DNA of 64,000 nucleotides from Okibacterium sp. HSC-33S16. GTDB taxonomy: Bacteria; Actinomycetota; Actinomycetes; Actinomycetales; Microbacteriaceae. This document shows positions 26,165 through 35,372 of this stretch, in pieces. The notes beneath the pieces are model-generated. The model ran no database searches. It saw nothing but the letters and a program-made list of their open reading frames with translations, and had not been told where the DNA came from. The stretch lies in contig NZ_JALJZZ010000003.1 of NCBI RefSeq assembly GCF_024171565.1, positions 248,001 to 312,000 on the forward strand. The letters are read 5' to 3'. Made by a program: the position numbers and the translations under genes. The number at the start of each line of letters is the position of its first letter. Position 1 is the first letter of the stretch.

Positions 26165-27151
26165 GTGGACATCGATCTCAACGTGCTGAAGATGATGGAG
26201 CGGGAGAAAGAAATCCCCCTCGACGAGCTCATCGGCATCATCGAACAGGCCATTCGCACCGCTTACGTGAAGAGCCAGGCGGTTCCGGGCGAAGCCGAAC
26301 CTGAGGTTCGCGTCTCACTGGATCGCAAGACCGGTCACGTCGCCGTCCTCGTCCCGGAGACGGACGACGAAGGCAACATTATCGGTGAGGCAGAGTCCAC
26401 GCCGGAAGACTTCGGCCGCATCGCAGCGTTCGCTGCCAAGCAGGTCATCAACCAGCGACTCCGCGACCTGGCCGACGATGCCATCCTCGGAGAGTTCAAG
26501 GGGCGCGAAGGCGACATCGTCGCCGGCGTCGTGCAGCAGGGACCTAACCCCCGCATGGTGCACATCGACCTCGGAACGATCGAAGCAATCATGCCGCCCG
26601 AGGAGCAGGTGCCCGGCGAGGAGTACAAGCACGGTGCTCGCATTCGCGTCTACGTGACGAGCGTCGCCCGTGGAATGAAGGGCCCACAGATCACGGTGTC
26701 GCGCACGCACCCGTCGCTGGTTCGGAAGCTCTTCGCTCTTGAGGTGCCGGAAATCGCGTCGGGCGTCGTGGAGATCGTCTCACTCGCCCGGGAGGCGGGC
26801 CACCGCACCAAGATCGCGGTTCGTGCCACTGACCCCAGCGTCAACGCCAAGGGTGCCTGCATCGGTGAACTCGGACGTCGGGTTCGCGCGGTGACCGAGG
26901 AGCTCGGCTCAGAGAAGATCGACATCGTCGACTACTCGCCGAACCTCGCGACCTTCGTGGCCAACGCGCTGTCACCGGCCAAGGTGTCGAGCACGTTCAT
27001 GATCGACGAGGCCACCAAAGCGGTTCGCGCCCTCGTACCCGACTACCAGCTCTCGCTCGCCATCGGCAAAGAAGGACAGAACGCCCGGCTTGCCGCGAAA
27101 CTGACCGGTGCGAAGATCGACATCCAGCCGGATTCGATCCTCGAGGACTGA
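26165..27151 (+). CDS. nusA: Transcription termination/antitermination factor NusA
   Basis: 328-residue NusA, the short actinobacterial form without C-terminal acidic repeats. N-terminal RNA-polymerase-binding domain (residues 1-110), S1 domain (DIVAGVVQQGPNPRMVHIDL), and two KH domains (VKI-type region GHRTKIAVRATDPSVNAKGAC; LSLAIGKEGQNARLAAKLTG) are seen in part. GTG 26165 is preceded by GAGGAG. The leader has a small hairpin (26118-26138, CCGCCA/TGGCGG). rimP, the usual upstream neighbour, is not here; the divergent symporter occupies its place. Confidence 0.96.
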   Translation: MDIDLNVLKMMEREKEIPLDELIGIIEQAIRTAYVKSQAVPGEAEPEVRVSLDRKTGHVAVLVPETDDEGNIIGEAESTPEDFGRIAAFAAKQVINQRLRDLADDAILGEFKGREGDIVAGVVQQGPNPRMVHIDLGTIEAIMPPEEQVPGEEYKHGARIRVYVTSVARGMKGPQITVSRTHPSLVRKLFALEVPEIASGVVEIVSLAREAGHRTKIAVRATDPSVNAKGACIGELGRRVRAVTEELGSEKIDIVDYSPNLATFVANALSPAKVSSTFMIDEATKAVRALVPDYQLSLAIGKEGQNARLAAKLTGAKIDIQPDSILED

Positions 27152-27192
27152 CATCCGCTCCCAGGGCCTGACAAATTTGGGGGAGTGCTACG

Positions 27193-27453
27193 ATGGAACC
27201 TGTTAGAACGTGCGTCGGTTGCCGCGCGCGTGCCGAGAGATCCTCCCTCGTGAGGATCGTGGCCCAGGACTCACAGCTCGTGGTGGACACCACCGCGTCA
27301 CTGCCTGGCCGAGGTGCGTGGCTGCATCCGCAAATCCAGTGTTACCAACTCGCGGTGAAGCGGCGGGCCTTCGGGCGCGCACTCCGTGAGCCGAGACCCC
27401 TCGACACGGCAGCACTTGAAAATTCTGTACGAGAGAACAGGCTGAACGGCTAA
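27193..27453 (+). CDS. ylxR: YlxR family RNA-binding protein
   Basis: 86-residue protein (DUF448) between nusA and infB as in most bacteria. Starts MEPVRTCVGCRARAERSSL, with the conserved Cys pair, and has GRGAWLHP and the basic KRRAFGRALRE stretch. The family binds RNA and has been linked to transcription regulation and RNase P. GGGGGAG lies a few bases before the ATG. Part of the nusA operon. Confidence 0.93.
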   Translation: MEPVRTCVGCRARAERSSLVRIVAQDSQLVVDTTASLPGRGAWLHPQIQCYQLAVKRRAFGRALREPRPLDTAALENSVRENRLNG

Positions 27454-27507
27454 TGGACAACTAATGAGCGGCTCGAAATGAGACCCGTCCGCCAATAACG
27501 GTCCGCC

Positions 27508-27529
27508 CTGTCTGGGTGGACCCAGACAG
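27508..27529 (+). promoter_or_regulatory. Hairpin at the infB ribosome binding site
   Basis: CTGTCTGGG (27508-27516), loop TGGA, CCCAGACAG (27521-27529): a perfect 9-bp stem whose 3' arm runs into the AGGAG (27528-27532) of infB. Could hide or expose the ribosome binding site. Confidence 0.6.
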
Positions 27530-27536
27530 GAGAATA

Positions 27537-30287
27537 GTGGCTGGAAAACCACGCGTACACGAGATCGCTTCCGAACTCGGTGTCGACAGCAAGGTCGCCC
27601 TTGCGAAACTGAAGGAACTGGGCGAATTCGTCAAGTCGCCTTCATCAACGATTGAACCCCCGGTAGCACGGAAGCTCCGTGCTGCTCTCGAAGCAGACGG
27701 TGCCAAGCCGTCCGCTGACGCCGCAAAGGTGCCCGCCGCAAAGACCGCTGCAAAGCCGGGTTCGCGCCCTACGCCCGCACCGGCTCCCGCACCGGCACCG
27801 GCTCCTGCCGCTGAAAAGCCGGCAGCAGCTGCCCCGGCGCCCGCACCCTCAGCAGCACCGACCCCGGCTCCGGCCGCGGAGAAGCCCGCCGCATCGACCC
27901 CGGCTCCGGCCGCGGAGAAGCCTGCTGCCTCTACTCCGGCCTCGGCCGAGAAGCCCGCAGCTCCTGGGGGACCCCGCCCAGGTGCACCTCGCCCAGGCAA
28001 CAACCCGTTCGCAAGCGCGCAGGGCATGGGCTCGCGCCCGGCAACACCCCGACCGGGCAACAACCCGTTCGCCAGCGCGCAGGGCATGGGCCAGCGCCCG
28101 ACCCCGAGCAACATCCCACGTCCGCAGGCTCCGCGTCCGGGTTCGCCCCGCCCCGGTGCCCCGCGCCCGGCAGGCGCCGGTCGTCCAGGTGGCTTCCAGC
28201 GTCCGGGTGGCGCTCGTCCCGCCGGTGGCGGTTTCCAGCGCCCCGGTGCTCCCGCGGCAGGTGGATTCCAGCGCCCGGGTGGTGCTCCCGGATCGAACTT
28301 CGGTCCTAACCGCCCCGCAGGTGGTGGCGGTCGTGGTCGTGGCCCCGGCGGTGGAACCGCTGGTGCATTCGGTCGCGGAGGCGGAAAGAGCAAGTCCCGC
28401 AAGTCGAAGCGCGCCAAGAGGCAGGAATTCGAGCTCAGGGAAGCTCCGTCGCTTGGCGGCGTAAGCGTTCCCCGCGGCGACGGCACAACGGTTGTCCGAC
28501 TGCGTCGTGGAGCGTCCATCGCTGACTTCGCTGACAAGATTGACGCCAGCCCCGGAAACCTCGTCACGGTTCTGTTCCACCTCGGTGAAATGGCAACCGC
28601 GACCGAGTCTCTCGATGAGGCGACGTTCGGCATCCTCGGTGAAGAGCTCGGTTACCGCATTCTGATCGTGTCTCCGGAAGAAGAGGATCGCGAGCTTCTC
28701 GAAGGCTTCTCGATCGACCTCGACCAGGAGCTCGCGGAAGAGTCAGACGAAGACCTCGAGGCTCGTCCTCCTGTCGTCACCGTCATGGGTCACGTCGACC
28801 ACGGTAAGACCCGACTGCTCGACGCAATCCGCAACGCCAACGTTGTCGCAGGCGAAGCCGGTGGCATCACCCAGCACATCGGTGCGTACCAGGTGGTTGC
28901 CGAGCACGAAGGCATCGAACGACCGATTACCTTCATTGACACCCCGGGTCACGAGGCGTTCACCGCCATGCGTGCCCGTGGTGCGCAGGTCACCGATATC
29001 GCGATCCTCGTGGTCGCGGCAGACGACGGCATCATGCCCCAGACGATTGAGGCTCTCAACCACGCCCAGGCAGCGAACGTGCCGATCGTGGTTGCAGTGA
29101 ACAAGATCGATAAGGAAGAGGCCAACCCGCAGAAGGTGCGCCAGCAGCTCACCGAATACGGACTGGTTGCCGAAGAATACGGTGGAGACGTCATGTTCGT
29201 TGACGTGTCGGCTCGCAACAACATCGGTATCAAGGAACTCCTTGATGCTGTGTTGCTGACCGCTGACGCCGGACTCGACATGCGTGCCAACCCGAACAAG
29301 GACGCACGCGGTGTTGCCATCGAGGCGAAGCTCGACAAGGGACGCGGTGCTGTTGCGACAGTGCTCATCCAGTCGGGAACGCTCAAGGTGGGAGACCCCA
29401 TCGTTGCCGGTACCGCATACGGACGTGTTCGTGCGATGGCCGACGAGAACGGCGATGCCGTCGAGTTCGCAACGCCGTCACGACCGGTTCAGGTTCAGGG
29501 TCTGTCGTCGGTGCCTCGCGCCGGTGACACCTTCCTGGTCACGGACGACGACCGCACGGCGCGCCAGATCGCTGAGAAGCGTGAAGCAGCAGAGCGCAAC
29601 GCCCAGCTGGCCAAGTCCCGCAAGCGCATCAGCCTTGAGGACTTCACCCGTGCACTCGAAGAGGGCAAGGTCGAATCGCTCAACCTCATCATCAAGGGTG
29701 ACGTTTCCGGTGCCGTTGAGGCACTCGAAGAGTCGCTGCTCAAGATCGAGATCGACGAGAGCGTCCAGCTGCGCATCATCCACCGCGGTGTCGGTGCGAT
29801 CACGGAGTCGGACGTCAACCTGGCGACCATCGACAACGCGATCATCATCGGATTCAACGTTCGCCCCGACCCGAAGGCACGGGAACGTGCCGCTCGCGAG
29901 GGTGTCGACATCCGTTTCTACTCGGTTATCTACAACGCCATCGACGATGTGGAAGCAAGCCTCACCGGCATGCTCAAGCCCGAGTACGAAGAGGTCCAGT
30001 CCGGTGTGGCCGAGATCCGCGAGGTGTTCCGCTCCTCCAAGTTCGGCAACATCGCCGGTGTCATCGTCCGTTCAGGAACGATTACCCGAAACGCTCGTGC
30101 CCGCGTCATCCGCGACGGCGTTGTGGTTGGCGACAACCTCGCCATCGAGTCGCTGCGTCGATTCAAGGACGACGTCACCGAGGTGCGGACGGACTTCGAG
30201 GCCGGTATTGGTCTTGGTAAGTTCAACGACATCCAGATCGGTGACGAGATCGAGACGACCGAGATGAAAGAGAAGCCGCGCGGTTAG
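27537..30287 (+). CDS. infB: Translation initiation factor IF-2
   Basis: 916-residue IF-2, the GTPase that brings initiator tRNA to the ribosome. The start [19 protein letters not shown] is the IF2_N motif; residues about 55-300 are a Pro/Ala/Gly-rich, low-complexity linker with a repeated element [16 protein letters not shown] second IF2_N domain follows ([12 protein letters not shown]... shortened), then the G domain: GHVDHGKT (G1), DTPGHEAF (G3), NKIDK (G4), and the C-terminal tRNA-binding domains. GTG 27537 has an AGGAG at 5-8 bases, overlapped by a hairpin. Confidence 0.97.
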   Translation: MAGKPRVHEIASELGVDSKVALAKLKELGEFVKSPSSTIEPPVARKLRAALEADGAKPSADAAKVPAAKTAAKPGSRPTPAPAPAPAPAPAAEKPAAAAPAPAPSAAPTPAPAAEKPAASTPAPAAEKPAASTPASAEKPAAPGGPRPGAPRPGNNPFASAQGMGSRPATPRPGNNPFASAQGMGQRPTPSNIPRPQAPRPGSPRPGAPRPAGAGRPGGFQRPGGARPAGGGFQRPGAPAAGGFQRPGGAPGSNFGPNRPAGGGGRGRGPGGGTAGAFGRGGGKSKSRKSKRAKRQEFELREAPSLGGVSVPRGDGTTVVRLRRGASIADFADKIDASPGNLVTVLFHLGEMATATESLDEATFGILGEELGYRILIVSPEEEDRELLEGFSIDLDQELAEESDEDLEARPPVVTVMGHVDHGKTRLLDAIRNANVVAGEAGGITQHIGAYQVVAEHEGIERPITFIDTPGHEAFTAMRARGAQVTDIAILVVAADDGIMPQTIEALNHAQAANVPIVVAVNKIDKEEANPQKVRQQLTEYGLVAEEYGGDVMFVDVSARNNIGIKELLDAVLLTADAGLDMRANPNKDARGVAIEAKLDKGRGAVATVLIQSGTLKVGDPIVAGTAYGRVRAMADENGDAVEFATPSRPVQVQGLSSVPRAGDTFLVTDDDRTARQIAEKREAAERNAQLAKSRKRISLEDFTRALEEGKVESLNLIIKGDVSGAVEALEESLLKIEIDESVQLRIIHRGVGAITESDVNLATIDNAIIIGFNVRPDPKARERAAREGVDIRFYSVIYNAIDDVEASLTGMLKPEYEEVQSGVAEIREVFRSSKFGNIAGVIVRSGTITRNARARVIRDGVVVGDNLAIESLRRFKDDVTEVRTDFEAGIGLGKFNDIQIGDEIETTEMKEKPRG
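28005..28092 (+). repeat. Internal repeat in the infB linker
   Basis: Two copies, about 66 bases apart, of a stretch encoding [15 protein letters not shown]. In-frame duplication in the disordered N-terminal part. Confidence 0.75.
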
Positions 30288-30297
30288 GCTCCTCGTC

Positions 30298-30332
30298 GGA
30301 AACGGCAGTCTCACTTTGAGGCTGCCGTTTCC
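30298..30332 (+). terminator. Hairpin between infB and rbfA
   Basis: GGAAACGGCAG / CTGCCGTTTCC (11 bp) with an inner CTC/GAG. No long T run follows, so termination may be partial, letting rbfA be read through at lower level. Confidence 0.7.
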
Positions 30333-30389
30333 GGCTCCCGGTTCTGAATTTGTCAGGAGCCACCAGGCTGCTGGCTGAAGGAGAAGATC

Positions 30390-30830
30390 ATGGGCGAAAA
30401 CCCACGAGCACGTAAATTGGCCGACCGAATCCAGGAGATCATCGCCAAGCGCCTTGAGCGCGGACTGCGGGACCCCCGGCTCGGTTTTGTCACCATCACC
30501 GACGTCCGCGTCACCGGAGACCTGCAGCACGCAAGCGTGTTCTACACCGTCTACGGTTCCGATGAGGAACGCGCAGACTCGGCGGCCGCACTTGAGGCGG
30601 CCAAGGGAATGTTCCGCAGCGAGGTTGGCAAAAACATCACGGCACGGCTGACGCCGAGCCTCGAATTCATCCACGACGCATTACCTGAGAGCGCCAAGCA
30701 CCTCGACGAGCTCCTCGCCCAGGCCCGCGAACGCGACTCCGCCGTTGAGGCGCTCAAGTCGAACGCCCAGTACGCCGGAGACGAAGACCCCTACGTCAAA
30801 CCACGCGTCATCTCGGACGACGAAGACTAG
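30390..30830 (+). CDS. rbfA: Ribosome-binding factor A
   Basis: 146-residue RbfA, which helps mature the 16S rRNA 5' end in the 30S subunit. Seen: [40 protein letters not shown] and [20 protein letters not shown], followed by an acidic C-terminal tail. GAAGGAG precedes the ATG. Follows infB in the usual order. Confidence 0.95.
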   Translation: MGENPRARKLADRIQEIIAKRLERGLRDPRLGFVTITDVRVTGDLQHASVFYTVYGSDEERADSAAALEAAKGMFRSEVGKNITARLTPSLEFIHDALPESAKHLDELLAQARERDSAVEALKSNAQYAGDEDPYVKPRVISDDED

Positions 30831-30863
30831 TCTTCGCGGTCTGGAAACGGGTTATCTGTTGCC

Positions 30864-31736
30864 TCAGGGCAGCAGGTAGCCCGTTTCTCGGTGAACGGCC
30901 AGGCCGTCGGTAACAAGGCCGGCCAACGCGCGGTCCCGCTGCGTGGCATCCGCCCATAATGTTTCAATTTCGGCGGACGTCACCGGCACGTGCGCGGCAC
31001 GCAGCTCAGCCATGATGAGTCCGCGGACATGTCGGTCGCTGCCCTCATACTTCTTCTGAACGGCCTTGCGTTTGCCGAGATACTCGGGGTAGCCGGCCTG
31101 GCGCCACGCGCAGGTATCGGCGAGAGGGCAGGCGTCGCAGCGCGGTGAGCGTGCGGTGCAAACGATCGCGCCGAGTTCCATCATGCCGGCGTTGAAGCGG
31201 TGCGCTTCGTCGAGGTCATCGGGCAGCAGGCGCTCCATCCGGGCCAGGTCGCTCACGTTCGACGGGGGAGCCGGTTCGGCGTTGCCCTCGACGGCGCGCG
31301 CGATGACCCGGCGGGTGTTGGTGTCGACCACCGGATGCCGATGGCCATAAGCGAATGCGGCGACGGCCCGAGCGGTGTAGTCACCGACGCCGGTGAGGGC
31401 GAGAAGGGCGTCGACGTCGTGCGGAACCACTCCGCCGTGCCGCTCGGTGATCTCTACGGCGGCCGCATGCAGCCAAAGCGCGCGGCGCGGGTAGCCCAGG
31501 TTCGCCCAAGCGCGAACAGCCTCACCGGGCGGAACACTCGCAAGGTCAGCAGGCGTCGGCCAGCGCTCGAGCCACTCGGCGAGCCGAGGAATCACCCGGG
31601 CGACCGGGGTCTGTTGCAACATGAATTCGGAGACCAGGGTGCCCCACGCCGGGAAGCCCGGTTCACGCCACGGCAGGTCGCGCCGGTTCGCGGCGAACCA
31701 GTCGAGGATGCGGGGAGAAAGCTGTGCAGAAGACAT
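30864..31736 (-). CDS. mutY: A/G-specific adenine DNA glycosylase
   Basis: 290-residue MutY that removes adenine mispaired with 8-oxoguanine or guanine. Helix-hairpin-helix region LTGVGDYTARAVAAFAYG, catalytic Asp in VVDTNTRRV, catalytic Glu in VSEFMLQQTPVARV, and the 4Fe-4S ligands in CTARSPRCDACPLADTC. It is shorter than E. coli MutY because the C-terminal NUDIX-like domain is reduced. ATG 31736 starts MSSAQLSPRILDWF; TACGCT lies 9 nt upstream, and GGGGGTGG just before the ATG. Divergent from the kinase homologue gene. Confidence 0.93.
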   Translation of the reverse strand: MSSAQLSPRILDWFAANRRDLPWREPGFPAWGTLVSEFMLQQTPVARVIPRLAEWLERWPTPADLASVPPGEAVRAWANLGYPRRALWLHAAAVEITERHGGVVPHDVDALLALTGVGDYTARAVAAFAYGHRHPVVDTNTRRVIARAVEGNAEPAPPSNVSDLARMERLLPDDLDEAHRFNAGMMELGAIVCTARSPRCDACPLADTCAWRQAGYPEYLGKRKAVQKKYEGSDRHVRGLIMAELRAAHVPVTSAEIETLWADATQRDRALAGLVTDGLAVHRETGYLLP

Positions 31737-31767
31737 ACCACCCCCAGCGTATGCGCTCACTCGCGGG

Positions 31768-31773
31768 TATTCT
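31768..31773 (+). promoter_or_regulatory. -10 box for leaderless kinase-homologue mRNA
   Basis: TATTCT, 6 nt before the ATG at 31780. Confidence 0.55.
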
Positions 31774-31779
31774 CGACAC

Positions 31780-32454
31780 ATGAGACTAGTCACGACGCCT
31801 CGGGTCGAAGTGATGCGCGACCTGCGAAGCGAGATCACCCACAACTACGGTGTCGGCCGCACCATTGTCGCGGTCGACGGGATCAGCGGCTCGGGAACGG
31901 CTGAATTCGCTGACGACCTGGCCGAGGTGTTCCGCGAGGAGGACCGCACGGTTTTTCGGGCCTCCATCGACGACTTCCACCGGCCACGCCACGAGCGGTA
32001 TCAGCGGGGGAAGGACTCCGCAGAGGGGTACTACTCCGACTCGTTCGACTACTCGTTGTTTCGCCGCGCACTCATCGAGCCGTACCGGATGGCCGGGAGC
32101 ACCGGGTTCCAGCTCGTCGGCTTCGACGAGAAGCGCGACACCGGTGAAGAGCTGCGTTGGGTCACCGGGCCCAAGGACGCCACGCTCATCGTCGACGGCG
32201 TGTTCCTGCACCGCCCCGAGCTGCGCGGACTCTGGCACTACTCGATTTGGCTGGACGTACCGTTCGCCGAGGCATACGCCCGGCTGAGTTCGTCGATCGG
32301 CGTGGACCCGGACCCGACCGCGCCGTCCAACGCCCGGTATGTCGGCGGTCAACAGCTCTACCAGCGCGACTCACGCCCGCGCACGCGAGCGTCGGCTGTG
32401 ATTAACAACGAAGATGTCGCCCACCCGATGCGGGTGTTCCTCGACAGCTGCTGA
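31780..32454 (+). CDS. Uridine-kinase-like P-loop protein with degraded Walker A
   Basis: 224-residue protein like actinobacterial uridine kinases: FRASIDDFHRPRHERYQRG, EGYYSDSFDY and LIVDGVFLHRPELRGLWHYS match that family. The P-loop reads VDGISGSGTAEF, where family members have Lys and Ser/Thr after the last Gly; here they are Thr40 and Ala41. It therefore probably does not use ATP as relatives do, unless it is compensated elsewhere. ATG 31780 lies 6 nt after TATTCT. Divergent from mutY. Possible non-catalytic nucleoside binder; I cannot say more. Confidence 0.8.
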   Translation: MRLVTTPRVEVMRDLRSEITHNYGVGRTIVAVDGISGSGTAEFADDLAEVFREEDRTVFRASIDDFHRPRHERYQRGKDSAEGYYSDSFDYSLFRRALIEPYRMAGSTGFQLVGFDEKRDTGEELRWVTGPKDATLIVDGVFLHRPELRGLWHYSIWLDVPFAEAYARLSSSIGVDPDPTAPSNARYVGGQQLYQRDSRPRTRASAVINNEDVAHPMRVFLDSC

Positions 32455-32473
32455 CGCTCCAGCCCGCTGAGAC

Positions 32474-33499
32474 TCAGCGGGATCCGGTCCCGGCGCGAAC
32501 CTCACGCACCACGTCGTCCGGCGTCAGAAAATTGCCCGACTCCTCAACCCGGTGCACGAGCTCGGTCAGTATTTCGTTCACCGGTGCTCTCCGCCCGACC
32601 GCTCGCGCCTGACGCACGACAGCCCCGTTGAGAAAGTCGATCTCGGTGCGCTGGCCCCGCCGGATGGACTGCAAGGTCGAGCCCGGGTTCGGCACAGCGC
32701 CCATTCTCGCGGCGAACAGCAGCGGCAACGCCTGCCCGAGTCCCACCGGCAACGCCGCGAAGAACCGCAATCGACGGTTGCCCAGGCCCTGCAATGATCC
32801 AAAACGGATGCCTGCGGCCATTCCCGCACGCACGGTTTCACGCATGCTCCTCGTCATAATCCGGCGTAACGCTCGATCTGCGATGACGGTTTGGACGCTG
32901 AGCCCGGTGATGGCCGGCAGGGCGTTGAGCTGGTTGACGAGCAGCTTCGTCCACTGCGCACCCACGAAGTTGCCGATCGCCGCGAGCCGAAGCACGGTTC
33001 CGAGTTCCGCTTCGAGGCGGCGCACATCGGCGTCCGGCGCACCGGTCCCACGCCCGATGTACGTCGTTGCTGGCGTCGTGACCGTGACCGAGCCGGGCTC
33101 GAGGTACGACGCGGCCACAATCGACAGCGCCCCGATGCATGAGGAGTCTGGAAGTGCCCCGGACACCGCATCCACTCCGTCGAGGCCGTTCTGGATCACC
33201 AGGACCCGGGCACCCGCGATCGAGCTCCCGTGCTCATCCAGCGCTGCGGACGTGTCTTGCGCCTTGACGGCGAAGAGCACCACATCGACGGCTCCGGTGA
33301 CGCCCTGATCCAGGCGATCCACCGCGACCAGCCGGGTGGTGTGCCAGTCGCCGAACCCGCCACTGAGGCGGAGTCCATGCTCTCGAACGGCCGCCAGCTG
33401 GGCGCCTCGCGCCACGAGCACGACGTCGTGGCCTGCGCGGTCGAGCAGTGCGGCGAAGGTCGAACCGAGGGCTCCAGCTCCAATGACGGCAACGCGCAT
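32474..33499 (-). CDS. 2-dehydropantoate 2-reductase family protein
   Basis: 341-residue ketopantoate-reductase-fold enzyme, which would reduce ketopantoate to pantoate with NADPH for CoA synthesis. N-terminal Rossmann motif MRVAVIGAGALGSTFAALL, then LFAVKAQDT, IQNGLDGVD and the catalytic-Lys region GAQWTKLLVNQLNAL. Several paralogues of this fold have other oxidoreductase roles, so panE is not asserted. TAGGCT lies 6 nt before ATG 33499 on the reverse strand (33511-33506). Confidence 0.87.
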   Translation of the reverse strand: MRVAVIGAGALGSTFAALLDRAGHDVVLVARGAQLAAVREHGLRLSGGFGDWHTTRLVAVDRLDQGVTGAVDVVLFAVKAQDTSAALDEHGSSIAGARVLVIQNGLDGVDAVSGALPDSSCIGALSIVAASYLEPGSVTVTTPATTYIGRGTGAPDADVRRLEAELGTVLRLAAIGNFVGAQWTKLLVNQLNALPAITGLSVQTVIADRALRRIMTRSMRETVRAGMAAGIRFGSLQGLGNRRLRFFAALPVGLGQALPLLFAARMGAVPNPGSTLQSIRRGQRTEIDFLNGAVVRQARAVGRRAPVNEILTELVHRVEESGNFLTPDDVVREVRAGTGSR

Positions 33500-33505
33500 G
33501 CTCCC

Positions 33506-33511
33506 AGCCTA
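33506..33511 (-). promoter_or_regulatory. -10 box for leaderless ketopantoate-reductase-like mRNA
   Basis: TAGGCT on the reverse strand, 6 nt before the ATG at 33499. Confidence 0.55.
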
Positions 33512-33566
33512 GGGCGCGGCGTGTGGGAGAATGGTTCGTCGCCAGTTCGGCACGAAAGGATCATCT

Positions 33567-34481
33567 GTGCACTCCGGCATCCTCCTCGTCGACAAGCCAC
33601 ACTCACTCACCAGCCACGACGTCGTCGCGCGCACCCGCAAGCTCGCCGGCACCCGCAGGGTCGGCCACGCGGGCACTCTCGACCCGATGGCGACCGGGCT
33701 CCTCATTCTCGGCGTCAACTCCTCCACCCGGCTGTTGACCTACGTGGTCGGCCAGGACAAGGAGTACCTCGCCACCATTCGGCTCGGCCTGACAACGTCG
33801 ACGGACGATGCTGAGGGCGAAGCACTGATTCAGGCAGAGGCGGATGCCGTTCGGAACGTCTCCGAGGCCGCTCTCGTCGCCGCCGTGGCGAACCTCACCG
33901 GAGATATCTCTCAGGTGCCGTCGAGCGTGAGCGCCATCAAGGTCGACGGCAAACGGGCGTACGCGCTGGTCCGGGCGGGGGAGACCGTCGAACTGAAGTC
34001 ACGCCCCGTCACGGTCGCACGCTTCGACGTGCTCGAGCGACGACAAGTCGACGGATTCCTCGACCTGGACGTGCGCGTCGAGTGCTCCTCCGGAACCTAC
34101 ATCCGGGCGCTGGCCCGAGATCTGGGCGCGGCGCTCGGCATTGGTGGACACCTGACGAGACTTCGCCGCACGAGGATCGGACCCTTTTCCGTCGACGCGG
34201 CGTCAACGCTCGACGCTCTCGACGTTGCCACCGAGCTGATCGGTCCCGCCGACGCGGCGTCTGCTCTCTTTCCCACTCTCTCGTTAACCGAGCAGCAGGC
34301 AATTGACCTGGGCCACGGGAAAAAAGTGCCCGCCGGCGATCTCTCCGTGTCTGGGGCGCTCGGCGACGACGGCCTCGTGGCCGGTGTCGCGCCCGACGGT
34401 CGTCTCGTTGGCCTCGTGAAGATCGCCGGAGACATCGCAAAGAGTGCGGTCAACTTCCCGGCAGACGGGCAAGACTCATGA
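33567..34481 (+). CDS. truB: tRNA pseudouridine(55) synthase
   Basis: 304-residue TruB that makes pseudouridine 55 in tRNA. Seen: GILLVDKPHSLTSHDVVA, RVGHAGTLDPMATGLL with the catalytic Asp, YLATIRLGLTT, and VECSSGTYIRALARDLG. The GTG at 33567 has AAAGGA 6 bases upstream; the longer frame is not protein-like. It overlaps the next gene by ATGA and heads a row that ends with ribF, as in other bacteria. Confidence 0.95.
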   Translation: MHSGILLVDKPHSLTSHDVVARTRKLAGTRRVGHAGTLDPMATGLLILGVNSSTRLLTYVVGQDKEYLATIRLGLTTSTDDAEGEALIQAEADAVRNVSEAALVAAVANLTGDISQVPSSVSAIKVDGKRAYALVRAGETVELKSRPVTVARFDVLERRQVDGFLDLDVRVECSSGTYIRALARDLGAALGIGGHLTRLRRTRIGPFSVDAASTLDALDVATELIGPADAASALFPTLSLTEQQAIDLGHGKKVPAGDLSVSGALGDDGLVAGVAPDGRLVGLVKIAGDIAKSAVNFPADGQDS

Positions 34482-34846
34482 TCGAACCGTTCACCTGGAT
34501 TCAGGTGGCCGTCGCCGTTCTCGCCGGGTTGCTGTGCCTGATCGTCGGGTTCTCCGGGCGAAAACCCAGCGATCTCACGCTCGGGGCCGTTGCGGTCGTC
34601 GAGCTGCTCCTCGTCATCCAACTCGTCGTGGCAATCGTTGCTCCGTTCACGGGCAACACCGCCGTTGGCAGTGTCCTGGAGTTCTACACCTATCTGATCT
34701 CGGCGCTGCTGCTGCCGATCGCGGCCGGATTCTGGGCGCTGGTGGACCGCAGCAAGTGGAGCACGGTCATCCTCGGCGTTGCGGCGCTGGCGATCGCCGT
34801 GATGGTCTACCGCATGCAGCAAATCTGGACGACGCTGCCGCAGTAA
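34478..34846 (+). CDS. Small membrane protein between truB and ribF
   Basis: 122 residues with four predicted membrane segments (about 5-22, 35-55, 70-90 and 95-115) and almost no soluble part. I do not recognise the family beyond an actinobacterial hypothetical. Start overlaps the truB stop (ATGA), so translation is coupled. Function unknown; possibly a small integral membrane protein of unassigned role. Confidence 0.78.
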   Translation: MIEPFTWIQVAVAVLAGLLCLIVGFSGRKPSDLTLGAVAVVELLLVIQLVVAIVAPFTGNTAVGSVLEFYTYLISALLLPIAAGFWALVDRSKWSTVILGVAALAIAVMVYRMQQIWTTLPQ

Positions 34847-34889
34847 CCGGGCGAAACCACCTCAAAAACGCGAATACACTGGTTTTCAA

Positions 34890-35372
34890 ATGACATCACC
34901 CAACGAGCGCCTGCAGGCCAAGCCTGTTTCCCCCTCGAGCGCTTCACCGAAGCGCGGTATTTCCGGTATCGGACGCGTCCTCGTCGTCGTCTACGGAATC
35001 CTGGCTCTCGGAGCGACGGGCCGTTCGTTTGTGCAGATCGCTGAGCGGTTCGACGAGGCGCCCGTCGCGTACACGCTGTCTGCGCTGGCCGCCGTCGTCT
35101 ACATCGTCGCAACTGTCGCCCTCATCAGGAGCGGATCGGGCTGGTACCGGATCGCCTGGATCACTATCGCTTTCGAGTTCCTCGGTGTGCTCACGATCGG
35201 CACCCTGAGCATCGTTGACCCTGAGCTGTTCCCGGCCGCAACGGTGTGGTCGTACTACGGCGCCGGATACCTCTTCATCCCGCTCGTGCTCCCACCACTC
35301 GGCATGTGGTGGCTTGCACGCCACCGGCCGAACCGCGGCGTCGCGGCCGGAGCGACGGGCGACGCCCGGTGA
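34890..35372 (+). CDS. Membrane protein before ribF
   Basis: 160 residues, with a basic N-terminus (KPVSPSSASPKRG) and four membrane segments in residues 28-145, ending with a short Arg-rich tail. TACACT lies 9 nt before ATG 34890, so it may have its own promoter. Its stop overlaps the ribF GTG start. No recognised domain; conserved position next to ribF in this family is likely but I cannot check it. Confidence 0.8.
   Translation: MTSPNERLQAKPVSPSSASPKRGISGIGRVLVVVYGILALGATGRSFVQIAERFDEAPVAYTLSALAAVVYIVATVALIRSGSGWYRIAWITIAFEFLGVLTIGTLSIVDPELFPAATVWSYYGAGYLFIPLVLPPLGMWWLARHRPNRGVAAGATGDAR

Noticed and set aside
27461-28633. 390-codon Pro/Gly-rich reverse frame across infB
   Set aside because: Mirror of the low-complexity IF-2 linker; not a gene.
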